Positions 39,266-49,824 of a stretch of DNA of 64,000 nt are shown here, in pieces (within the stretch, counting starts at the first letter, position 1; each line of letters starts with the position of its first letter). The stretch comes from Palaemon carinicauda. Lineage: Eukaryota > Arthropoda > Malacostraca > Decapoda > Palaemonidae. The translations under genes were made by a program, and so were the position numbers. The stretch covers positions 78,053,130 through 78,117,129 of the forward strand of contig NC_090745.1 of the NCBI RefSeq assembly GCF_036898095.1, read 5' to 3'. A model generated the notes under the pieces. It ran no database searches and was not told the DNA's origin. It saw only the letters and a program-made list of their open reading frames with translations.

Positions 39266-40165
39266 GTTATACAGCTTTAATCGAGTCCCTGTGTCATTCT
39301 CAAGGTATTAAAAAAGGTTTATATAGTACTGTTCGATAATACCAACGAAATTGACATAAAATAAACCCAACCATAGTTCAGTCTCTCTCTCTTATCTATA
39401 TGAGTACGATTTTATCGGTGTGCAACCATATCTACCAATGATATAAAGACCATCAGGGTGGTTAAGGTGTGTTGTTACTCAGATGACTCGAGTTTAATTA
39501 CCGCCCAGAGAAATTTCCATCTAGGCTACTCTGGTGAGACGTGGCTCGAATTAAAAAAATATATATATGAATGATACACTGGATATATTTGTTCCTTTAT
39601 ACATCGGGTTGTCTATTAATTTTTCCCCAAGCCTTCCGTATCATGACCTGTCAATGGCTATCATAATTGCCTTTATGAAATTATATTTATAGGTCTTGAA
39701 ATTTGCGGTTTATGATCTCATTTCTTTATAAATTGATGGATTATATAAATCGAAAGCGTATTTCCATTCAAATAATTATGTTCTGAAAAAGAACCCATAT
39801 ATCTACTATGAACTAAAGTTGGATTTCAGCAAACGCCTGCCTCAACTGAATGTAACGAAGGTTGACGATGTCTGATTAATCAGGAATGAATATGATTTTT
39901 ACCATTGCTATTATTACTACTCTGTTACTATACTATTTTTCTAAGTATTTAACAGCAACTTATTTCACTTGTAATGTGAACTATTATTCGTATATCATTA
40001 ATATATTGTCTACAGTAGTGTTTATAAAAATAGGAGCACTGGCATACCAATAGCTCGACCATTCACGTCCGTCGTTACAAGACAAATAGGCTTTCTTTGC
40101 GGTGTTACCATACTATTTTCATAAAACATAAGCGTAAGGGGTAAAGGAATACTTTGAGGCAACTG
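39266..40165 (-). repeat. Tc1-like right terminal inverted repeat
   Basis: Mirrors the left arm; its inner edge is about 100 bp upstream of the transposase ATG, so promoter and 5' UTR lie in or next to it. Confidence 0.92.
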
Positions 40166-40837
40166 TACCTTTAATTGAAATATTAAAAGTTGGCAAAATT
40201 ATATACTCTCAACCTCACTATTTAAAACTTCAGTTATAGTAGCAACACTACTGTTTGAACTACCAGCCACATCTCCATTACCACTCTCAGAGTTTCTAAC
40301 TCTATCTGTACTGTTACTGGCTTTACTTTCCTTTTTCTTTACGGATTTTGGATTTTCTTTAATGCTGGTAGCACCTTTTTCATCGGGACACAAAAATGAC
40401 ATATGCCAGCCTTTGCAGCTTTTATATCTGGAATTAAATCTGAATCTGCATTCTGATAATATGTGACTTGGATAGCCACACTTTGAGCAAGCACCCAGTT
40501 CCTCCAATTTTTTTCTTTTATCTTTGCTGGATACAAAGTTAGGACATTTACTCAAAAAATGGCTTGGATCTTCGCCTAATTTACTGCAAATGCTGCATTT
40601 ACCTACTTTAGAGTCAAAAGAAACCTTGACAGCCAAGCTAGTAGTGTCAGACTTTTGTTTCTCTACTTTCTTACCTTTTTTACATTGTAAATATCTCTCA
40701 CTAACATCAAAGAAATTATCCCTAATTTCTGCAAGAGATGGCCTAATTTTGTTAGTTATGGCACTCATATGACACTTAAATTTCTCATTTAAGCCATTCC
40801 AGAAGAAGAACTGAAAAAATCATGTCAACATCAATAT
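40166..40837 (-). pseudogene. BEL/Pao gag, C-terminal part with zinc knuckles
   Basis: The frame 40,768-40,199 continues gag on the far side of the piggyBac. It carries CSICSKLGEDPSHFLSKC and CSKCGYPSHILSEC, Cys/His nucleic-acid-binding knuckles typical of BEL gag, then a Ser/Lys-rich tail and a stop at 40,199. Protease sequence restarts in the -1 frame before the Tc1 insertion point. Gag would form the particle and pack the RNA. Confidence 0.88.
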
Positions 40838-40841
40838 TTAA
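40838..40841. other. TTAA target duplication of the piggyBac, left
   Basis: TTAA immediately before CCCTTCTG; repeated at 43,793-43,796 after CACAAGGG. Confidence 0.93.
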
Positions 40842-41015
40842 CCCTTCTGCACTGTTAGGGGTCTTTTTGACCCGAAAACAATTTTACATTACCATATCTT
40901 TTTTGTGTTTAGAGATTGAAGCTTCATACTCCTTGAATTCTCCTGACTTTAAGAGGTTATTATGTTGCCTAAGCCTGGTAAAATTTTTCCCAATAGTTAA
41001 TGAGCAGCAAAAAAA

Positions 41016-41050
41016 GTAACATCTAATCTGTTCGGGTCAAAATGACCCGT
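41016..41050 (+). repeat. piggyBac subterminal inverted repeat, left
   Basis: GTAACATCTAATCTG then a GGGTCAAAATGACCC palindrome; mirrored at 43,369-43,404. Confidence 0.85.
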
Positions 41051-41253
41051 ACCTACTTTTTCCTGTAATTTTTCACAGTTATCCGCTATCTGTATCAAAG
41101 ATGGTAGGATTATTGAAGATATCCTTTCAAATGTAGTATATACAATTTCTTTAATTATTGCATTCATGGAAAATTTATCTTCTTTGTTTACAAGGTATAG
41201 ATAAAAAAGTGAGAGAACTTCCATAAAATATCTCCTAGTAAAATTCATCAACC

Positions 41254-43225
41254 ATGGATAAGTAAGTCTTTACATCATTGTAAGATTGTTGGGTTTGATT
41301 TATGATGATTCAGAGGAAATATTGGTTAGAAAAATGCTAAGTATAATATTATATCATGAAAATTATTACCAGCAATAGTCTAGGTCACATGTTTTGGACA
41401 CTAACACAAGCAGTTTTCTTTGTTTGTGTTCCAGAAAGTGTAAAGCTTCCCCTGTAAACAAGTTTTATGGTCATGAATCCGGTGAAAAAAGTGATTGTAT
41501 ATCTTCAGAAAGTGATGATGGTGAAAAGGACCATCTGTCAGTTCATGATGATCTCAGTGACTCTGACTATAAAAATGAAGCTGAAGAACAGCATTCTTCC
41601 GGTCCAAATTATTCAACCAGAAAGGGAAATACCGGTATGGATAATGGCAATGAACCTTATGATCAAACATCTACCACCTCAAATTCCACATCCATTGATA
41701 CTGACTGTAATGATGAAGAACAGCCACCTTCCTCTGTGAATTTCACATCCAAACAAGGAAATATTGTATGGTCTTCAGAAAAAGCAAACAGGTCATCAGG
41801 AAAAAAGTGTGCAAGAAATATCATTGATCAAACTCCTGGTATCAGTCGTTATGCAGCTTCAAGAATATCTGATATACTGTCTGCATTTGAATTATTCATA
41901 ACTCCAAAATTTTTCAATATTATTTCAAAAAATGACAAACAAAGAAGCTAATCGCGTCTTGGGTTCAGGAGATATAATTAGCCTAGAAAACCTGAGAGCA
42001 TTTTATGGATTACGTCTTTTAGCAGGAGTTTATAAATCTCATGGAGAGTCTCTTAGGAGTCTTTGGGATGACACATATGGACGTCCTATATTTCGAGCTA
42101 CAATGTCTCTTGAAACCTTTATGAAATATTCTAGGTTTATTAGGTTTGATGATAAATCGAAGGAGATCCACAGACAAAGTTGCTCCTATTAGAGATGTTT
42201 GGAACATTTGGGTTGAGAGACTCCCTCTGATGTATAACATATCATCAACTGTTACCGTAGATGAGCAACTGGTTCCTTTTAGAGGAAAGTGTCCATTTAG
42301 ACAGTATATTCCATCAAAACCTGATAGATATGGGATAAAGATTTGGGCAGCATGTGATGCAAAGAATAGTTATCTTTGGAATGCTGAAGTTTACACTGGG
42401 CGTAAAGATGAATCTGCAGAACGTGAGCAAGGTAAACGTATTGTTCTGCAACTTACAGAAGGGCTTAAAGGTAGAAATGTAACTTGTGACAACTTTTTCT
42501 GTGGCTTAGATTTAGCTAAGGAACTGAAAAAGCGCAAACAAACAATTGTTGGAACTATCAGAAAAAATTGAAAAGAACTCCCAGTTGAATTCTGTAACCC
42601 TAAAGGAAGGACCATATATGCTACCCGTGAAGGTTACTATGAAGAAAATATAATTATTTCATATTGTCCCAGCAAAAGAAAAACTGTAGTATTGTTGAGT
42701 AACATGCATGATAGTGTCACTTGTAGTGATAAAGAAGAAAAGAAACCTGACATAATTGAATTTTACAATTCAACTAAAGGAGGAGTTGATAATTTAGACA
42801 AACTTGTTGCAACTTATAGGTCAAAGCATCAGACAAGGAGATGGCCTATGGCCTTGTTGGATAACATAATGGATGTGTCTGCCTACAATGCTTTTGTCCT
42901 TTGGAATCTAGTGCAACCTAACTGGAGAGCAAAAGATACCTCCAAAAGAAGAATTTTCCTTCAAGAACTTGGATTGGCCTTAGTCCAACCTGTATTGTCT
43001 TCAAGGGTATCGTTGCCTAGGACGCCAAATGCCCGACGAGTTGCTGAAGCAGCAAGACCATCTATAGAATATAATAATTCTCAATCTCAAGAAAGAGCTG
43101 TAAAGAGACAGCGTTGTCATATGTGTAAAAATGACAACAAAGTAACCACAATATGTTCTGTCTGCCGAAAAACTACATGTAAGCGGCATGCTGTTGTAAT
43201 GTTCAAGTGCAATAAATGCATCTAA
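41254..43225 (+). pseudogene. piggyBac transposase, broken
   Basis: A likely tiny first exon (41,254-41,261, ATGGATAA) and a GT-AG intron (41,262-41,434) lead into the main exon, which has an acidic Ser-rich N-terminus. The core has TVDEQLVPF (first catalytic Asp), VTCDNFFCG (second) and GGVDNLDKLV (third). The C-terminus is a Cys-rich zinc domain (CHMCKND, CSVCRKTTCKRH, CNKC) that ends at a TAA at 43,223-43,225. These are the hallmarks of piggyBac, which cuts and pastes at TTAA. A frameshift near 41,930 in an A run, another near 42,160, and a TGA at about 42,569 break it. About 590 codons would be normal for the family. Confidence 0.93.
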
Positions 43226-43239
43226 TTCCTAATCTTTAA

Positions 43240-43770
43240 TGAGCTAGGCTGGTTGGGAGGATTAGGTGTGGGGTCTAAATGACAGTCACTTCCACGTAAT
43301 AGACCCTGGGCATACAAGATAATCAATTATGTACTTTGTATGGTGGAGAACTGTCAGAATTTATGAGACGGGTCATTTTGACCTGGAACAGATTAGATGT
43401 TACAAAACGGGTGAATTAATAAAATTGTAAGCTCTCTATATACACTGGCCATTCTAAATCTTAGAAAAGTTATGCAAAAAGAGGGTATTGTTATATGTGC
43501 AAAAATTTTTAGCAATGTAACAGCAATCTTCCCAAAAATTAGATATAAATCCATGGTGTCACAATAGTCAACTGACATAATTTCAACTGAAACCTATTTT
43601 TTAATAAAGTAATTGGCTGGTAGAGGTAATTTTGGATCCTAAATGATATTAATATTCTTGCAGTGTACCTTGGACATGAAAAATAATCTTATAAAGTACT
43701 TTGTATGGCAAGAAACTGTCAGAATTTATAAGACGGGTCATTTTGACCCGGAACATATTAGGTGTTACCA
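43240..43770 (+). repeat. piggyBac right end, duplicated unit
   Basis: AACTGTCAGAATTTAT, AGACGGGTCATTTTGACC and GGAACA.ATTAG occur at 43,349-43,402 and again, 365 bases on, at 43,714-43,767. Preceding sequence (GGCTGGT, TACTTTGTATGG) also repeats. The right end therefore seems duplicated. Confidence 0.75.
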
Positions 43771-43792
43771 ACATTTTAACAGACCACAAGGG

Positions 43793-44477
43793 TTAAGGTC
43801 TTAACGCTTGCTACTAAATTGCTTACTTTCCCAATATATTCAAAAGGATCATCATCATCTGAAAGTTTTATTGAAGATATTTGCTTTATGGTATTAAATA
43901 TTTGAATTTCTCTTGAGCCTAAAGCCTTCTCTAGCAAAGCTTTTGCATCAGCATAACTCTGACTTTGAACATCCAAAGTGTTAATTAATGTGAGAGCTCT
44001 ACCCTTTACCTGTTGTTTTAACAACAATAACTTATCATATTCTGGGAATTTAAACTTTGAAAGGGTTTGTTCAAATTCTACAAAAAACTTCCCAAGATCT
44101 TCACCTTCAGTACTATTAAAGGTTGGTAAAGGAGCATGAGGACTCTTTAACAAGGACTGGTGTGACTGATTATCTATAGGCAGATGCCGAACCTGAGGTA
44201 AATTTTGTAAAGTAGAGATGCTCTCTTGAATTTTAGTTTTGTACTGTTCACATGCATCAAGCTCAACTAACAAAGCAGCTTCATCACATTCAGTAGAAAA
44301 CTTTGAATTGTGTATTTTAGAATCTAAGTCAGATAATTTCGTGAAATGCTCTTCAAGCCTCAGTTTCAGTGTAGAACGTTCAATATCATTATATAATGAA
44401 AACTGATCCTTCTTATTGTAAATTTCAGTAACGGACCTTCTAACATATTTTCGTGATTTAATCAATATCTCAGTCAT
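43793..44477 (-). pseudogene. BEL/Pao gag, N-terminal part
   Basis: Starts at ATG 44,477 and runs without a stop into the TTAA at the piggyBac edge (227 codons). It has an N-terminal charged helical region and then a capsid-like part (LPTFNSTEGEDLGKFFVEFE, then KFPEYDKLLLLKQQVKGRA), as in BEL gag. The frame continues on the other side of the piggyBac at 40,837 if one TTAA is kept, but with a TGA a few codons in. The leader between the primer binding site and this ATG is about 165 bases. Confidence 0.9.
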
Positions 44478-44640
44478 CTTGGTACCAGTTTCAGTAAGAA
44501 TATAAACCCAAATAAAGTCAAAACGGTAATGGAAATATACGTAATCTTAAAATTTAACCAAGGAAATATAACAGTTAAATTACTCCTCGTCTGACTAGCT
44601 TGGAAGCGAACCAGCAGCAACTCTTAACAACCAACATCCT

Positions 44641-44660
44641 CAATCCTGTCACGGTCGCCA
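44641..44660 (-). promoter_or_regulatory. BEL/Pao primer binding site
   Basis: TGGCGACCGTGACAGGATTG on the minus strand starts directly at the 5' LTR end (TCTGCTCA), where a tRNA 3' end would prime DNA synthesis. The TGGCGAC.GTGAC pattern is common in LTR elements. The tRNA is not identified. Confidence 0.8.
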
Positions 44661-46022
44661 TGAGCAGAAAAAATGACTTAGGACAAACGACCGTGTTATA
44701 ACAAATATTTATTTGCAATACAGAAACTAACATCTGTAGATTCTAAATCATTTTGAGAAATTTATAACATTTAGTTCGTTGTCAGTTGATGCTAGTTCAC
44801 TTGGAGTAGTGACTGCTTCGGTCAGCAAACCTAGAAGCATTGGCAGATGTACTCCTGTCCTAAGCTTTCCACTCCACCTTGAGCCAGCCCTAAAAGATAG
44901 ATAAGTCTTTAACCACCCAATTCAAATTGGAAACTAGAATTTGTATAGAATTTGTTTAAATGAAATATGAATATAATTTTTGACTACACTAAAATTTTGT
45001 TCACAATATTTAAAGACAAATCAACAAATTTAGATTCACCTCCAAAACTAATCTCAATTTCTAAAATTGCAAATCAAAAGCTAACAATTTCAATCATATT
45101 TTGACCTAATTAACAAATTAAATATACGTGATGAAGGCATCACTTGAAATATATGTTAAAAGGCCGAATTTTTATAAACAAGCAATTTATGGTCGACAAT
45201 TGATAATTTTAATTAGAGTAGCCTATAAATAAACCTAGTTTCACGAGCGATTTTAAGGCTTTATTTATTTTTTGACTTGAGGATGATAAAAGTCACCAAG
45301 AAATGACACCACTATTGTGCCAATCAATACAATGACCCACCTTTTAGCGACTTCATAGGATGAAATAGAGAATGGATATGATAATTCCATAGCCATCGCT
45401 GAGGTCGCCTCCACATTCATCAAACGAGGTGTAGAGTTAATTTAATTCTTCATGGTGTTACACTTGGTGTTCATAGCACTGAACACAAAAGGTCCCATCG
45501 TTGTAGAGTCCTGAAGAAAATGTCCAGCACTACGACGAAGAACATAAATCGATAAAATATCCAAAGTTAGGGTGAGGTGAGGGAGAGTAATCACTCCTTG
45601 CCGGTTGGTGTTGGACTGATTTTCCCTTCCAACAGTGACTTCGAGGCTACTTCGTAGAGTTGTTTGGCTCGGAATATTCAGAAAATTAGGAAGTTAGTAG
45701 TTATCTTTAACTCCTCTTTACTTTGGTTTGCACAATGAAGGCTGAGGTCAGTTAATTAGCAGTTTTATTTACAGTGATTTACGAAAAAATAAAGCCTCAA
45801 ACATTAATTGAACAAACCAGAATTAAATTAAAATAAACAAATTGAAAGAAACAAATTCAAAGAAATTATAAAGTAAACTATAGAGATAATTACCAGTTCC
45901 AAGAAATGGTTCTCCATGTAAGGTAATTACCGATCATAAAAAAAATTTCTCAATCACCCAAAATAGCCATAAACTTTTTACAAAATGTTATAGGAATAAT
46001 ATTTAAATATATATTTTATTCA
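44661..46022 (-). repeat. BEL/Pao 5' LTR
   Basis: 1,362 bp, TGAGCAGA to TTTTATTCA. Uninterrupted, so it shows the empty site of the LINE found in the other LTR. It would hold the element's promoter and polyadenylation signal, neither of which I can place with confidence. Confidence 0.95.
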
Positions 46023-46027
46023 AGATG
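46023..46027. other. Target-site duplication of the BEL/Pao element, right
   Basis: AGATG following the LTR end CA. Confidence 0.9.
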
Positions 46028-47408
46028 ACTGCTAAAGTGAGACTCGCTACTAAACAAGAACAGATTAAAAATAGATTTAATCCCGCAAGGGATATTGGGT
46101 ACTCTGACTGGCCAGACAGTACTACTGTAAACCCAGGGAAATTTCACTTTTCCCTGCGAAACTTTGAATAACTGTTCATGGTAAATTCAAAGTTTGTAAT
46201 TAAATTTCGGGTCACTTAATAGAGGCTTATGCTTTGTCAAATCATAAGAAAATTAGAATTAGGAAGTTTCCTTCAGAGACAATAATTATGAGGGACCCTT
46301 TTATATGTTCGTAACAAAGCAAAAAGAACCTTCGATCCGTCTTCCGCTCCCCTATCAAGCGCTTGGGACAGCGCCGGCAGGTGGTTCTTTCAAACAGTAC
46401 TCGGTGTTGGGAGTGGAAGTGTTTGATAGAGTCCACATTGACGACCTTTAGATGGAATTATAAGGTAAGCATCACAGTGTTCTGAGATATATAGTCTTAA
46501 AAGGGTTGTCAGGGTTGCTGTTTAAATAACAATAGCTAATTAGAGCTGCTAATATGATGAAATATAGATAGTGGAAATATAGTGAGGGGTGTGCTTGTTT
46601 AAGGGTGGTGTTCCCTCGGTAGGGATTTGTCAGCGGTCCACGAGGGGACAGAGACGGACAGCCCTTACAGTGGGAGAGCAAACACTTCGGTAAGTAAAGG
46701 ATATTATCAAGAGGTCTTTACAATTTAATGAGGGAAAATAGAGGTCGTAAGGGGTTAGGCTAGATAAAACATGCCACAGATCGAATAACTATTTAGTGGA
46801 ATTCTCTCATGGCATTAATTATGCCTATTAATGCTTAGTGCATATTTCTTAAAGACTCGATGTATAGCAAAACCAAGGGATTCACCCGCCTAGTGTTATG
46901 AAATTTGTAATAAAGTTATCATACCAGAGGTCTTTATTGGAAATGTTAATAAAAATGTGTAATATGAAGGAATTACCATTACTGGAATTATAGCAGTCGA
47001 GTTTTTCTAATAAAACATTGTTGATAGAATGTAAGGATACAGTTTTTCTTTAAATTTTTTTTTCTTTGATTAATTGAAGAATTGTCACTATGAATTTCTT
47101 ATGTATGTAATTTTTCCAGTGACCATCGACTAAATAAACATGCAAATGTCGACGAGTTTTCACTCCAACACCCCGCTACAGGGATCATTCCATCTACATT
47201 GGATCCCCTTATCTGGTTACAGCTCATTTTTCTTTACCTACACATACACCGAATAGTCTGGCTTATTCTTTCCACATTCTCCTTTGTCTTTATACACCTA
47301 GCAACACTGAGATTACTAAACAATTCCTCTTTGCTCAGGAGGTTAACTATTGCACAATAGTGGTTTAGTGCCTACTTTCCTCTTGGTAAGGGTAGAAGAG
47401 ACTCTTTA
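46028..47408. other. Unassigned spacer
   Basis: Short motifless frames only (for example 46,242-46,436). No gene or family recognised. Confidence 0.5.
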
Positions 47409-47806
47409 GCTATGTTAAGCAGCTCTTCTGGGAGAAGGACACTCCGAAATCAAACCATTACTCTCTAGTCTTTGGTAGTGCCATAGCCTCTGTACCAGGA
47501 TCTTCCACTGTCTTGGATTAGAGTTATTTTGCTTGATTGCGCCCTCGGACACGCTGTTCTATGTTATTTCTCTTGTTTTTTTTTTCTTAGGTTTTATAGT
47601 TTGTATGTGAGAGATCTAGTTTAATGTTGTTAGTGTTCCTAAAATATTTCATTTCAATTGTTCATTGCTTTTCTTGTAGTTTGTTTATTTCCTTTTTTCC
47701 TTTCCTCGCGGGGCTATTTGTCCTTGCTGGAGTCCTTGGGCTTATAGCATCTTATTTTTCCAACCAGGGTTATAGCTTAGCTTGTAATAATGATAATAAT
47801 ATACAG
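47409..47806 (+). repeat. Interspersed repeat R1, copy B
   Basis: Most complete copy. It runs from AAGCAGCTCTTCTGGGAGAA through GGTAGTGCCATAGCCTC, TGTCTTGGATTAGAGTT and GGAGTCCTTGGGCTTATAGC to CAACCAGGGTTATAGCTTAGC and a GATAATAATA tail. Confidence 0.82.
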
Positions 47807-48093
47807 TCGTAACCGTTCCACATTACCATCATCATAATAATCACAAAAGGATTAATACTCATTCTACATCAATATCGAGAAGAATTGCATATCAAATGCC
47901 AAAATGTATATGTATTTTTTTTAAAGTTAAAGTAATTGGGAAGATCGTTGAATATCTTTTTCTAGATATAGCCTGTAGTCATATTCTGACACATTAATGT
48001 TGATTGAATTAGATTTCTATGAAGAGATATCAATTACCTTACGAAATTGTTACACTTGAATTTATAGTGAGTATCAGTGCAGATTACATAAGT

Positions 48094-48105
<12 letters not shown>
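47807..48105. other. Unassigned spacer
   Basis: No gene or repeat family recognised. Confidence 0.5.
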
Positions 48106-48163
<58 letters not shown>

Positions 48164-48180
48164 GAGAGAGCGAGTGATAT

Positions 48181-48250
<70 letters not shown>
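48106..48250. repeat. (CTAT)n-(TA)n-(TATG)n microsatellite
   Basis: CTAT repeats, TA with an AGAGAGAGCGAG break, TA again, then a TATG tetranucleotide run that touches the 3' end of RTE copy A3. Confidence 0.95.
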
Positions 48251-49700
48251 ATCATCAGCCGTTGCTAGTCCTCTGTAGAAAAAAAGGCCTAAAGGCCTCA
48301 ACCATGTCCTTCAACTTGTGTCTGTTTATGGTATTTCCATGCCAGACTATACCTGTAAATTTTCTTAGCTCGTGATTCCATCGCCTTTTCTTCCTTCTCC
48401 TACTTCTTTTGCAATATCTATGGTCCCAATCTCTTATTCTTAGTGTCCATCTATTATGTGGCATTCTCATGTAACCTGCCCATGTCTATTTCTTTTTCCT
48501 ACATGTTTTTGAAATATCCTCTACGTTAGTTTGCTCTCGTATCCTTGTTACTCTTTTTCTGTCTCTTTTTGTTAAAACTGTCATTATTCTTTCCATAGAT
48601 CTTTGAGTTGTAACTAGCTTATGTTCTAAGACTGTTTAAGGCTCCAAATTATGTATGCACTAGTTATTACTGCTAAGACCATGTGATTAAATATTTTTGT
48701 TTTTGAAGAAAGTGGCATTTTAATTTACATAACCTCTCGTATCCTAGTTACTCTTTTTCCGTCTCTTTTTGTTAAAACTCTCATTGTTCTTTCCATAGAT
48801 TTTTGAGTTGTAACTAGATTATGTTCTAAGACTTTTTTAAGGCTCCAAATATTTCTTGCACAGGTCATTACTGCTAGGACCATGTGATTAAATATTTTTG
48901 TTTTGAGAGAAAGTGGCATTTTAATTTTCATAACCTCATTTTCTTTACCAAAAGCTCTCCATTCTCTGCTTATCCTTCTTTTAATTTTGACCTCATGTCC
49001 TTGGGAAACATAAGTGCGCATATTCATTTACTATCTCTAAAGGTTCTTCCATAACCCTTATTTGTTGTCTCTCAGAATTTTCATTGAACATTATCCTAGT
49101 TTTACTTATATTCATTTTCCGTCCTAAATTCCTTCCTTTTCTATTCAGATCTTCTATCATCCTTTGCAATTCCTCCCATGATTTACTTATTAGAACTGTG
49201 TCATCTACAAAAATGTTGTAATGTTAATTCCTAAATTTTCCTTATTTACATTTTTAAAATCTTCTTCTAGAGACGGTGTGCATAATTTAAGGGTGATGTG
49301 GTCACCCTGTCTAACTTTTCTTAATCGGAATTTACACTATCTTTATGTAGATTTAGGATGTTTGTACTTCCCGTATAGATATCTTAAAGAGTTCTAACAT
49401 AATACTCTTATTTCTTGTCTTTGAAAGCTTTCTCATTGTCTACAAAGGTCATGCATGGTGATTTGACATACTCTGTTAATTTTTCCATTAGCTGGCTAAC
49501 TACATGGGTATGGTCAGTCGAATATCCACTTCTAAAAGTTGCCTTTTTTCTTGGTTGATTAAAGCCTAGTTGTCTGGGTCTTTCTATTTAGCCTAATATG
49601 AGCTTTGTAAATAATTTACAATTTACTAAGAGGAAACTCATTGGGCAGTAATTATTCAGGTCGTGTGTCTCCCATTTGTGAAACTATAATAAAACTAAAA
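48251..49700 (-). pseudogene. RTE-type LINE fragment, lineage A copy A3
   Basis: Reads right to left. RT sequence starts near 49,700 with a decayed catalytic region, then the thumb, and the C-terminal block (KIKMPLSLKTKIFNHMVL near 48,930; RNEL/RMPHNRWTLRIRDW near 48,460; RRRKKRRWNHELRKFTG near 48,380). It ends at CTAGCAACGGCTGATGATT, beside a TATG/TA tract. A tandem duplication of about 199 bp lies inside (48,536-48,734 and 48,735-48,936). Stops and frameshifts throughout; the endonuclease is missing. Confidence 0.82.
48536..48936 (-). repeat. Tandem duplication within RTE copy A3
   Basis: Two units starting CTCGTATCCT, 199 bases apart, both containing GTTAAAACT.TCATT.TTCTT and GACCATGTGATTAAATATT. 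The other RTE copies have this segment once. Confidence 0.88.
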
Positions 49701-49766
49701 CAATAATCAACATCCTCCGTTCAATAGTTGCTACAAGAAGAATGTAGTTAAAGACATGTGGTAGAT

Positions 49767-49824
<58 letters not shown>

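Larger units (their letters stand above)
35927..40165 (-). mobile_element. Tc1-like DNA transposon with very long inverted repeats
   Basis: A 4,239-bp element with TA target duplications, terminal CAGTTGCCTCAAAG / CTTTGAGGCAACTG, inverted repeats of about 860-900 bp and one transposase gene on the minus strand. It sits between gag and protease of the BEL element. The transposase seems intact and the ends are perfect where checked, so the element may still be, or recently have been, active. The 880 bp between the left inverted repeat and the gene's stop holds no other gene I recognise. Confidence 0.93.
40842..43792 (+). mobile_element. piggyBac-like DNA transposon
   Basis: 2,951 bp between TTAA duplications. 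The ends are CCCTTCTG at the left and CCCTTGTG (reversed) at the right. The GGGTCATTTTGACCC-type palindrome occurs near both ends and several times inside. It lies in BEL gag in the opposite orientation. The transposase gene is broken, so the copy cannot move on its own. Confidence 0.95.
26858..46022 (-). mobile_element. BEL/Pao LTR retrotransposon carrying three nested insertions
   Basis: The order on the minus strand is 5' LTR (44,661-46,022), primer binding site, gag, protease, RT, RNase H, integrase, 3' LTR (26,858-31,627). Both LTRs run from TG to CA and are flanked by AGATG duplications. Three unrelated elements sit inside it: a LINE in the 3' LTR, a Tc1-like element at the gag-protease junction, and a piggyBac in gag. 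Removing their lengths and target duplications leaves about 8.6 kb, normal for the family. The LTRs differ by many substitutions and small gaps, so the insertion is not recent. Frame breaks and active-site changes in pol show it is dead, although each domain is easy to recognise. Confidence 0.95.

Noticed and set aside
40997..41251. Minus-strand 84-codon frame in the piggyBac left end
   Set aside because: Opposite to the transposase and in the non-coding end region; no motif.
46242..46681. Two short minus-strand frames right of the BEL element
   Set aside because: No motif; could not be tied to any family.
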